From NCBI GenBank assembly GCA_016706365.1, contig JADJJU010000018.1, forward strand, positions 1-15,912: 15,912 bases of DNA, given 5' to 3'. Shown here in pieces: positions 8,614 through 15,912 of this stretch; within the stretch, counting starts at the first letter, position 1; each line of letters begins with the position of its first letter. The DNA comes from Saprospiraceae bacterium (lineage in GTDB: Bacteria > Bacteroidota > Bacteroidia > Chitinophagales > Saprospiraceae). The notes below the pieces were generated by a model. That model was not told the DNA's origin and did not search any database. It saw only the letters and a list, made by a program, of their open reading frames with translations. The position numbers and the translations under genes are program-made.

Positions 8614-9366
8614 ATGAAGAATATGAAAAATATAATTGTTTATTTGGTACTTGCAGTACTCAGCATCACGTCTTGCAGCAAGGATGCAAGCCCTCAGGAA
8701 ATATAGGACAAGGAGGATCATTAGCAAGGTTCAGCATTATTGGTAATAATCTGTATGTAATTAGTGGACCCAACTTGAAAACATTCAGTTTAACTGATCC
8801 TCTGAATCCTGAATTGATGGATGAGCAGAGAGTAGCCTTCGATATTGAGACATTATTTCCTCTGGGCGAATTTCTGTTGATCGGAGGACAAAGCGGTATG
8901 CATATTTTTTTCCAGAGATGCTGCAGGACGTCCTGAATATATCAGTGCATACCAGCATGTACAGGCTTGTGATCCCGTAGTTGCCAATGATACTGTTGCA
9001 TTTGTTACTTTAAGGACTGTGGAAGGCTGTCGATTTACAGAGACAAATCAGCTGGAAGTTTTGGATATCAGAGACAAGGAAAATCTTCAATTAATCAAAG
9101 CATACACAGATTTTGAAAATCCGGCAGGATTGGCCCTGGATGAAATTTGCTCTTCATTTGTGATCTCGAAAATGGCTTCTTTATTCTGGATGTCAAGAAT
9201 CCGGCAGATGTCAAAAATATTGCATCATAATGAAGGTGTGAATGTGCACGATGCGATTGCCAGAAATGGATTGTTATTATTGGTGGGACCTAAAAAACTG
9301 CATCAATGGGATTATTCAAATCCCGCAGCTCCAAGGCTATTATCGACATTAGTTGTGCCGGATTAA
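8614..9366 (+). CDS. LVIVD-repeat beta-propeller lipoprotein B (frameshifted)
   Basis: A lipoprotein signal (MKNIIVYLVLAVLSITSC, lipobox I-T-S-C, Cys codon 8674-8676) starts a protein of about 250 residues. After it come about five short repeats of the LVIVD type, each ending in a hydrophobic-x-D/N-P pattern: LYVISGPNLKTFSLTDPLNP, FLLIGGQSGMHIF, NQLEVLDIRDKENLQLI, NGFFILDVKNPADVKNI and LLLLVGPKKLHQWDYSNP. Such repeats fold into surface beta-propellers; their ligands are mostly unknown. Frameshifts lie near 8690, 8905 and 9150. The start is ATG 8614 or 8623, both in frame with the signal. Gene A lies 4 nt upstream and gene C begins 11 nt downstream. Confidence 0.72.
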
Positions 9367-9377
9367 GATTGAATGAA

Positions 9378-10044
9378 ATGAAAAGAAGCTTTCTGATTCT
9401 TTATTTTACACTTTCCATCATAATCCCTACCCAAACACAGGATGAAGTTGTAAATTCTGAAATTCCTCATTTTGCTATTAAGTTAAATGTTTTCCATTTG
9501 TGATCCGTAACGCAGATATTGCAATACCCAGATTACATATTGGATTTGAAAGTAGAGTAAGCCCGAAGCTTTCAATACTTGCGGAATTGGGATATGGAAG
9601 TAGTATCAACGGTACTGTGTTTTCAGAATACAATGCGAGAGATATTTCAGGAAACATAGGTATCCGCAAATATTTCGGATTTAAAAATTCAAGCAGAAAG
9701 TATTGGATATTGAATCTTACTCAGGATTACTATAAGCATGATTTAAGGACATGGGTATGCATCAATGACTGCGAATATTTCAGAAGAATCCATCATATTG
9801 AAAGAACATGGAGAACAGGAATTATGGGTGGAATGGGCATTGTCATAAAACTGGGCTCCCGACTCGCCTGGACTTTGATTTCACTGTTGGATTATACAAC
9901 CGATATTCCTCAACGACAGGAATTCCTGCTGAACTGGACTCAGAGGAGTTTCGCAGAAACAATCATATTCAAGAAGAAGGAAATGAAATACTGCCTCATT
10001 TTTTGCACAGAATCCGATTGAGCTGGGATTTTTATGGGAAATAA
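9378..10044 (+). CDS. Outer-membrane beta-barrel-type protein, DUF3575-like (frameshifted)
   Basis: Reconstructed length is about 221 residues. A signal peptide (MKRSFLILYFTLSIIIPTQTQ) precedes alternating-residue strands separated by turns: FAIKLNVFPFVIRNADIAI, HIGFESRVSPKLSILAELGY, GNIGIRKYFGF, MGGMGIVIKLGSRLALDFDF and a final HRIRLSWDFYGK. This pattern, with a KLN start after the signal and a glycine-rich hairpin order, resembles DUF3575 outer-membrane proteins, but I am not certain of the family. Frameshifts lie near 9500 and 9865. The start is ATG 9378, just after the LVIVD gene, so this is probably the third gene of that operon and its outer-membrane member. The TAA lies inside an inverted repeat at 10040-10086. 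Confidence 0.55.
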
Positions 10045-10086
10045 GTACTTGCTATTGAATACTATATACCTAAATCTGTACTTATT
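10040..10086. repeat. Inverted repeat between convergent genes
   Basis: A perfect 9-bp inverted repeat, AATAAGTAC at 10040-10048 and GTACTTATT at 10078-10086, encloses a 29-nt AT-rich loop. It sits between the ends of the outer-membrane gene and vapC, where a two-way terminator would be expected. The stem is AU-rich and the loop is long, so its strength as a terminator is doubtful. Confidence 0.3.
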
Positions 10087-10110
10087 ACAGGAAATAATGC
10101 CAGGATTTTT

Positions 10111-10515
10111 CTAGTCAAGCCAGTTCGCTAGGTCTAGGTCTTTTATTCGTTTGAAATGGTTAGTATTATTAGTGACAAGTTGAAGCTCACTCGTTATTGC
10201 AATCCCTGCAATCAAAGTATCTGTATGTCCGATTTCAGTTCCCTTGTTACGCAGATTTGCTTGAATTGCTGCCGCGACTTTTGCCATTGGTAATGTCAAC
10301 GGAATAACTTTGTTTAATTCTGCGAATTCTTCAAATTTTGCCAATTGCTTTTTTGCATCTTTATATAAAAGTCCATTCAGGATTTCGTAGTAGGTAATAA
10401 TACTAAAACTTATGAATCCGTATTCCTCAAGGTGGTCATCCAGTTTGGAAATAACCTTCGGATTGCCCCTTAAAAATTCCGAAAGAATATCGGTATCCAG
10501 CATAGCCGGCTTCAT
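10111..10515 (-). CDS. vapC: VapC-like PIN-domain toxin ribonuclease
   Basis: Intact 134-residue PIN-domain protein, the normal size for a VapC toxin, a Mg2+-dependent RNase kept silent by its antitoxin. The acidic residues of the active site are visible: Asp7 in AMLDTDILSEFLRG, Glu44 in ITYYEILNGL and Asp99 in GHTDTLIAGIA, followed by LVTNNTNHFKRI in place of the usual last acidic site. The start overlaps the antitoxin stop by four bases (ATGA at 10515-10512), a common arrangement that couples toxin to antitoxin synthesis. RNA target unknown. Unlike most longer genes here it has no frameshift. Confidence 0.9.
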   Translation of the reverse strand: MKPAMLDTDILSEFLRGNPKVISKLDDHLEEYGFISFSIITYYEILNGLLYKDAKKQLAKFEEFAELNKVIPLTLPMAKVAAAIQANLRNKGTEIGHTDTLIAGIAITSELQLVTNNTNHFKRIKDLDLANWLD

Positions 10516-10763
10516 AAACTAATTTTGCGATCAAAAAGCTGCTCTCTCGTTTTTCTGGTTTGGCTTATAAAATCAGCATAATCTTCATCGCTCATTTCTT
10601 TTAAAATTCCGCCTGATGAAAGAATCTTTTTACGCAGTTTAATATTACTGCGAGACGGTTGTTTAACATTTGAAGTCATTGATGTAACAAACTGGTAAAC
10701 CTCTTCCAGTCGGTTTACAGGAACATCCTTCATTTCTTTAAGTATAGCATTAATTGTTGTCAT
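10512..10763 (-). CDS. VapB-like antitoxin
   Basis: An 83-residue protein lying upstream of, and overlapping, the PIN toxin. The N-terminal half has a helical, acidic, DUF2281-like pattern (MKDVPVNRLEEVYQFVTSM). The C-terminal half is charged and probably wraps around the toxin (LKEMSDEDYADFISQTRKTR). No ribbon-helix-helix, AbrB or Phd motif is plain enough to name the DNA-binding type, so the family is inferred mainly from the pairing. Antitoxins of this kind usually bind their own promoter together with the toxin. The start ATG is 20-30 nt from the promoter candidate at 10790-10820. Confidence 0.8.
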   Translation of the reverse strand: MTTINAILKEMKDVPVNRLEEVYQFVTSMTSNVKQPSRSNIKLRKKILSSGGILKEMSDEDYADFISQTRKTREQLFDRKISL

Positions 10764-10789
10764 TGTCCTTTCGCATTTGAGTTAAATGT

Positions 10790-10820
10790 AAAATGTATAG
10801 TTTGACAGGAAAGTTTCAAA
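10790..10820 (-). promoter_or_regulatory. Promoter candidate for the vapBC operon
   Basis: On the minus strand TTTG (10820-10817) is followed after exactly 19 bp by TACATTTT (10797-10790). This is a 7-of-8 match to the Bacteroidota -7 element TAnnTTTG with the usual spacing from its -33 TTTG. Transcription would begin about 20 nt before the antitoxin ATG at 10763. Confidence 0.55.
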
Positions 10821-10907
10821 AGACTTTCAGGCCTAACTTTCAAATTAAATATAAACAATTTTAACTACACGATAATCAGTCAAAGCTCTTAACAAACAAC
10901 AACTCAT

Positions 10908-13757
10908 CTACGCCTGCATATAACTCTCAATCGGCGGACAAGTACAAACCAAATTTCTGTCCCCATATGCATTATCCACTCTTCCCACAGATGGCCAGAA
11001 TTTGTGACCAAGTCTGAGATATGGTAGCGGATACGCAGCTTTTTCTCTGCTATAAGGAAGATCCCACTCGTCAGCTGTCAGTAATTCAGCTGTGTGAGGA
11101 GCATTGTGCAGAACATTGCTCTTCTCAGGAAACTCACCTCTTGCGATTTCATCTATCTCTTCTCTGATCTGTATCATCGCATCACAGAATCTGTCCAGTT
11201 CTGCCATGTCTTCACTTTCTGTTGGTTCGATCATCAATGTTCCTGCAACAGGGAAAGATAAAGTAGGAGAGTGGAAGCCATAGTCAATCAGACGCTTGGC
11301 AACATCCTCAGCCTGAACTCCGATCGCCTTAAACGGATTGAGATCAATGATCATCTCATGTGCTGCCCGTCCATTTTGCCCGTGTACAGGATTTTATATG
11401 ATTTCTCAGTCTTGCTTTCATATAATTGGCATTCAGATAGCATAGCGGGTCGCATCTGCCACTCTATTTTGCCCAGCATTTTGATATATGCATAGCTGAT
11501 CAAAAGTATACTGGCACTTCCCCATGGAGCTGCTGAAACAGCATACACACCTTTACTTCCCCCTGTGGTCGCAACAGGATGACCCGGAAGATAAGGAGCC
11601 AGTTTATCATTCACACAAATGGGACCCATGCCTGGACCACCTCCACCGTGAGGAATCGCAAATGTCTTATGAAAATTCAGGTGGCAAACATCCGCTCGAT
11701 CAGACCCGGCGAAGTCAATCCTACCTGGGCATTCATGTTGGCTCCATCCATGTACACAAGACCTCCAGTTTTGATGGATGATCTCACATATTTCGCGGAT
11801 TCCTTCTTCGAATACTCCGTGAGTGGATGGATAAGTCACCATCAAAGCTGATAGCGTGTCTTTGTATTGTTCGGCCTTGCTGCACCAATCCTCAATATCG
11901 ATATTCCCTTGTTCGTCGCATTTCACAACAATCACATCCATCCCTACCATGACTGCGCTGGCAGGATTGGTTCCATGTCCTGAGGATGGAATCAATGTGA
12001 TGACACGGTGCTGGTCGCCTCTGTCAAGGTGGTAGGCGCGAATTGTTAATAAGCCTGCATACTCTCCCTGAGCACCTGAAGTGGGCTGTAGAGAACAAGC
12101 TGTGAAGCCTGTGATTTTGCACAAAGCATCACTCAGTTCTTCAAAAAACCTGTCTGTAACCTGCTGTTTGTTCTACCGGAGCAAATGGATGTATGGAAGA
12201 AAAGTTTTCCCAACTGACAAGATCAATTGCGTTGCTGCATTCAGCTTCATCGTGCATGATCCAAGGGCGATCATTGAATGAACCAATGATAAATCTTTAT
12301 TTTCTAAACGCTTGATGTAGCGCATCATTTTTGTCTCCGTGTGATGCGTATTAAAAATAGGATGTGTTAAATTTCCAGTCTGTCGTTGTAATTCTGAAGA
12401 AATACCAAACCGTAAATCAGAAAGTGCCTGACCTTTACCTGCAAATTAAAAAGACTGATGACTTCCTCAATATCTCTTTGCGAGTGAGTCTCATCCACCG
12501 CCAGTCTGATGTATTCTCCATCGTATCCAAAATTGTAGTTCAGCGATTCACTGTGTGCCTTGAAGGAATCAGCATCCACGGGAGATACTTTTACCAAAAC
12601 AGTATCAAAAAATTGCTGATGAACTACCTCGAATCCGGCATTCTGAATACCATATGCCAGGTGAATAGCCTTTTTGATGGATATCCTCAGCAATATATTT
12701 TAAACCCTCCGGACCGTGATACACAGCATACATACTGGGCCATGATTGCCAACAGGGCCGAGCAGTACAGATATTTGAAGTTGCTTTTTCTCTTCTGATA
12801 TGTTGCTCTCTTGTCTGCAAAAGCCATTCTGAGTGCCGGTTTCCCATGGCTGTCTACAGACATACCAATAATTCTGCCCGGAATCAATCTTTTGTAATCT
12901 TCTTTAGTTGCAAAAATGCAGCATGAGGACCTCCGAATCCCATGGGCACTCAAATCTTTGAGTTTCCGACAACTGCATCTGCACCCCATTCTCGGTGCTT
13001 GCAATATGACAAGGCTCATGATATCGGCTGCAACTGTGACAGCGATATCATGGGTCTTCATGGTTTCTGTCAATGCTTTGAAAGAGGTGACCTGACCATT
13101 TTTGTCCGAGATATTGTAATAGTATACCAAAGACATCTTCCGCCACCTGCATATTGTCCATAGAGACAATTTCTACTATAATATCAAAGGCTGGGCTCTG
13201 GTCAATAAGATATCAATGGTCTGAGGTAAAAACTGTATCAGCTACCAGAAATTTATTCTTAGAAGCTTCCTTTACTTTTTATTTTTAACATGGAAAAACA
13301 TAGCCATCCTTCAACTGCTGCAGTAGCTTCGTCAAGAAGAGAAGCATTTGCAATAGGAAGACCAGTCAAATCGCTAATCATTGTTTGATAATTCAACAAT
13401 GCCTCCAGTCTACCCTGCAATTTCAGCCTGGTATGGAGTATACTGTGTGTTACCATCCCGGATTTGAAAAAACGTTTCTCAAAATACACTAGGAGTTACA
13501 GTTCCGTGATAACCGTAGCCGATGAATGATTTATTACTTTGTTTTTAAAACCAATTTTCTTCAAGGCTTTCAGATAATCTGCTTCACTAGAGCATCCGGA
13601 ATATCGCTCACCCTGAATGCGTATAGAGGCAGGAATAGTTTCATTTACCAGTTGTTCAAGGAAGAAACTCCGATGTATTTCAACATGTGGGACAATTGAT
13701 CGTCCGATATCCCTATATGCCTGTTTGAAAAGCTGAAGGGATGCTTATATTACTCAT
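10908..13757 (-). CDS. gcvP: Glycine dehydrogenase (decarboxylating), glycine cleavage P-protein (heavily frameshifted)
   Basis: PLP enzyme that decarboxylates glycine and passes the aminomethyl group to the H-protein lipoyl arm. The 2850-nt span codes for about 950 residues, the normal length of the single-chain P-protein (not split gcvPA/PB). Segments in order: HIGISDDQLSHMLKYIG, a TQYTPYQAEIAQGRLEALLN-like part (about 13450-13390), SDLTGLPIANASLLDEATAA, EDYKRLIPGRIIGMSVD, EKATSNICTA (about 12790), MIALGSCTMKLNAA-type core and SSGHGTNPASAVMVGMD. The PLP-binding lysine is in HLNFHKTFAIPHGGGGPG (codon 11668-11666). The C-terminal end has FPVAGTLMIEPTESE, PYSREKAAYPLPYL, KFWPSVGRVDNAYGDRNLVC. 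More than ten frameshifts are needed. The start is ATG 13757, giving MSNISI before the conserved N-terminus. Confidence 0.93.
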
Positions 13758-13946
13758 AGATGGCTAGGTTTAAATGTGGCGCAAATTACCTTTTATCAGG
13801 TTAAAATCCCCATACAAACCATCAAAGTTGAGACAATGTTTTGGGGCGGGTTCGAGGCTGAAATAGGTTCTGCAATTTATTGGAAGAGTCCATGAGCTGG
13901 TTAGAGAGTTGATATTGAATTAGAAAAGAAGCAAAAAAGTAAAAAG

Positions 13947-13966
13947 CTTGCTAATAAATTAGCAAG
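13947..13966 (-). terminator. Perfect 9-bp hairpin, terminator-like on the minus strand
   Basis: CTTGCTAAT and ATTAGCAAG are perfect complements separated by two bases. Read on the minus strand the stem is followed by CTTTTTACTTTTTTGC, a U-rich run as in an intrinsic terminator. It lies about 190 nt before the gcvP ATG, so it could end leftward transcription entering from the marR side, or attenuate gcvP. It could also be a protein-binding palindrome. Confidence 0.4.
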
Positions 13967-14102
13967 ACCAAAACCCTGTAAAATTGAGATGTTGAGATGA
14001 TTAGGTATAAATAATGGGAAGAAGAAGTCGGCAACATTTTGAATTTTTCAATCCTTCACAATACTTCCATCCGAATAACTCCCATTTCTGTCGAATAATG
14101 TA

Positions 14103-14116
14103 GTTGATATATCAAC
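14103..14116. promoter_or_regulatory. Perfect 14-bp palindrome, candidate MarR operator
   Basis: GTTGATATATCAAC is an exact palindrome ending 20 bp before the marR ATG. MarR-family dimers bind short palindromes of this kind (TTGATATATCAA-like) in their own promoters. It overlaps the position of the -33 element and spacer of the promoter candidate at 14125-14132, so binding there would block RNA polymerase. Confidence 0.55.
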
Positions 14117-14124
14117 CAACGTTT

Positions 14125-14132
14125 TATATTTG
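14125..14132 (+). promoter_or_regulatory. -7 element candidate for the marR operon
   Basis: TATATTTG matches the Bacteroidota TAnnTTTG element exactly. GTTG at 14103-14106, 18 bp upstream, is a 3-of-4 match to the -33 TTTG. The ATG at 14137 lies only 4 bp beyond, so a transcript starting about 5-7 bp downstream would be leaderless or nearly so. Confidence 0.4.
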
Positions 14133-14136
14133 CCAC

Positions 14137-14579
14137 ATGGAAAAGTTGGAAAAAGTATTTTTCTATCATTTGGAGAAAGCCATCAAATCCTACAGACAGT
14201 TTGCCCAGAGTCAATTGAAAAAAACGGCTTTCACATTACAGTGGATCAGTGGTTGCTGTGAAAACCTTACACGACAGGCCCAGTATAAACCAGATTGCTA
14301 TGCGCAGAAAGGGTTTTCAAGACAAAGCTTCCATTACAAGGATGATTTCAGGCTCTGGAAGAAAGATGGGATTATAGTTCCGGGACATACTGGCTTCTGA
14401 CAAAAGACAAGTACATCTGAGTATAACGCCCTACCGGCAAAGACCTGATCAATCAAATCACACACCCCATTGTGTTGTCGCACAGAAAACCGCATTGAAT
14501 GGAAATCGGTGAACAGGAACTCCTGATCGCTGAAGAAGTAATGAAAACCATTGCTCAAAATAGCGAGAACAATTCTTAA
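14137..14579 (+). CDS. MarR-family transcriptional regulator (frameshifted)
   Basis: Winged-helix repressor or activator of the MarR type, about 146 residues after reconstruction, the usual size. It starts MEKLEKVFFYHLEKAIKSYR (dimerisation helix). Other frames continue GFHITVDQWLLL, TLHDRPSINQIAM (about 14250-14300) and the recognition helix QDKASITRMISG (about 14320-14355). Then come the wing region ending DKRQVHLSITPTGKDLINQI (about 14400-14460) and a C-terminal helix ELLIAEEVMKTIAQNSENN. At least four frameshifts are needed. The ligand is unknown. A perfect palindrome lies just upstream, suggesting self-control. The hydrolase gene starts 12 nt after its stop, so both probably form one operon and the hydrolase may be the regulated function. 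Confidence 0.78.
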
Positions 14580-14591
14580 GAAATATTCAAT

Positions 14592-15912
14592 ATGAAAATG
14601 TCTTCTCAAAGTAATACACTTGTATTGCTTCTAATATTATTAGCTGAATCACTGGCATCTCAGACATTACCGGGCAAGATTGTTTGGGAATTCGAATGGA
14701 ACCATTGTTGGAAGATGCCAAAAGCATTATGGGCATTAATGAGGTGGCTGGTGTATTAGTGAAGCAAGTGTTTGCACAATCAACTGCACTCCAAACGCAA
14801 ACTGGCAAAGAGGAGATGTAATGGTCAAATTGAAGGATAAGCCGGTATCCAAGCACAGCTGAAATGTTGCGGTATTATCGGACAGAAATCAGGAAGCAAA
14901 TTTTCATTTGAATTGATCCGGGATAAGAAAGTCATCAAAGGGAATGCCGTTTTCAGCTCATTTCCGGAAGAAACTTATTCAGATATTTCAATGGAATATA
15001 CCTCATCAACTACAGCTGTGGGTCCTCAAAGAATAGTCCTTAGTAAGCGTGTAAATTCGGAAGGAAAGTTACCACTGATCGTATTCATAGGCGGTATAGG
15101 ATGTTACTCTCCTGGATACTCCATTTTGATACAAGCCGAAGTGAAATTCAGCTACTCAATCAGCTCAGCAGATCCAGGTTTATATGTGCCGGGCTTGAAA
15201 GCCGGAATGGGTGACAATGCAGGCCTGAGTACACCTTGTGAAGCATTGCGCTTTATGGAAGAAAGTAACAGCTATGTCGCTTCTATTCGTGCGCTTAAAA
15301 ACAGAGCAGATGTTGACTCGAATGCTGTGTTTATTATTGGACACAGTATGGGTGGAGTTTTTGCCCCACTTGTAAGCCAGCAAACAAAGGTCAAAGGTAT
15401 CATCGCATATGGCACAATCGGCTCAAATTTCATCGAATATCTGTGGCTAAAACCAGGAGAACCATCTTTGAAGCCTTAGATATGAATCCTGTGAGAGACG
15501 GATGATTTTATCAAAGAATTTTGTGCCTGCAGCGCTCTATTTTGTTGATAAATTGACGACAGAACAGGCAGCCCTGAAAGAGATCGCTGTTTGTCACCAA
15601 TTACCTCTCTGTATGGGATTTCAGATCAGGGCTTATAATGATGAACTGTATGCTTTTAATTATCCCGGTTATCGTTACATTCAATGGGAAGGCACTCTTG
15701 CTGTGGGAGAAAAATGACTATATAGCCTCAAAGGAAGACCATGAGATTCTGAAGCAAACAATGGATTATTATAAGAAGAACTCCACCGATTTTATAATAG
15801 TACCACAAGCTGATCATGGAATGCATATTACTTCGGGATTTCAGGATGCACACACCAATCCCGGACCTACCAAACCCGGAGTTTCTGAAATAGTCCTGGA
15901 CTGGTTGAAAAA
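14592..15912 (+). CDS. Exported PDZ-domain plus alpha/beta hydrolase protein (frameshifted, cut by window end)
   Basis: At least 440 codons. A signal peptide (NTLVLLLILLAESLASQ) is followed by a PDZ-like domain: INEVAGVLVKQVFAQSTA, then a QTGDVMVKLKDKPVSNTAEM part (about 14740-14860) and FELIRDKKVIKGN. An alpha/beta hydrolase domain follows with KLPLIVFIGGIGCYS, KAGMGDNAGLSTPCEALRF, nucleophile motif IIGHSMGGVFAP (Ser codon 15345-15347), a likely acid-residue loop near KNDYIASKEDHE (about 15713-15750) and ADHGMH (His 15815-15817). At least five frameshifts are needed. The class fits a periplasmic or surface ester or amide hydrolase; the substrate is unknown. Its C-terminus is outside the window. 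It follows the MarR gene by 12 nt. Confidence 0.78.

Larger units (their letters stand above)
13758..14136. promoter_or_regulatory. Divergent gcvP/marR regulatory region
   Basis: A 379-bp gap between divergently transcribed genes. It holds the hairpin at 13947-13966 and the palindrome and promoter-like element beside marR. No RNA gene or coding frame was seen. I looked for a glycine riboswitch before gcvP and found no recognisable core. A minus-strand near-match to the -7 element (GTAATTTG, just before gcvP) is too weak to call. Confidence 0.4.

Noticed and set aside
11271..11851. Plus-strand frames inside gcvP
   Set aside because: They lie opposite highly conserved P-protein segments, including the PLP lysine region, and have no protein-like features of their own.
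12364..13163. Plus-strand frames (144 and 73 codons) opposite the gcvP middle
   Set aside because: The minus strand carries recognisable P-protein sequence throughout; the plus-strand frames are shadows.
13758..13946. Possible glycine riboswitch before gcvP
   Set aside because: Known for gcv operons, but no aptamer core or paired tandem structure could be recognised in the leader.
13947..13966. SlyA-like operator, since TTAGCAAG resembles a SlyA half-site
   Set aside because: The half-sites are arranged in the opposite order to the SlyA consensus, and the palindrome at 14103-14116 is a better MarR-type site.

Overview
The window looks like an AT-rich Bacteroidota chromosome segment, probably of the Saprospiraceae/Chitinophagia type. 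The evidence is a DUF4271 protein, a DPP IV-type S9 peptidase, LVIVD-repeat lipoproteins, a DUF6265 protein, a full-length gcvP, and promoter-like TAnnTTTG elements. Nearly every long gene is interrupted by single-base frameshifts that leave catalytic motifs and the protein flow intact across the breaks. Essential or housekeeping genes (smpB, gcvP) are hit as well. This is most simply explained by uncorrected indel errors in an assembly rather than by gene decay. I therefore annotate whole reconstructed genes that span several frames.

Layout. 1-~520 (-): DUF4271 membrane protein, running off the left edge. ~560-935: non-coding, repeat-rich stretch. 933-2859 (-): corA and mscS-type channel, overlapping as TAATG (mscS first). 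3050-5228 (+): dipeptidyl-peptidase IV family enzyme. 5318-6588 (+): tight operon of DUF6265 protein, YbjQ-family protein and SmpB (1-nt gap, then 1-nt overlap). 6588-6711: degenerate ~52-bp tandem repeat. 6726-7920 (-): unknown Gly-rich envelope protein. 8084-10044 (+): two LVIVD-type lipoproteins and an outer-membrane-type protein, probably one operon. 10111-10763 (-): intact VapBC-like toxin-antitoxin pair with a good promoter. 10908-13757 (-): glycine decarboxylase P-protein. 13758-14136: divergent regulatory region with a hairpin and a perfect palindrome. 14137-15912 (+): MarR regulator followed 12 nt later by a PDZ plus alpha/beta hydrolase, cut by the right edge.

Functions are mostly housekeeping: osmotic and Mg2+ homeostasis (MscS, CorA), periplasmic peptide breakdown (DPP IV), ribosome rescue (SmpB) and one-carbon metabolism (GcvP). 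The less ordinary parts are the LVIVD lipoprotein/outer-membrane trio, the MarR-PDZ-hydrolase unit with a palindrome over its putative promoter, and the unexplained repeats at 560-935 and 6588-6711. I see no CRISPR array, prophage, insertion sequence, tRNA or rRNA, and nothing that clearly forms a new defence or mobile system.
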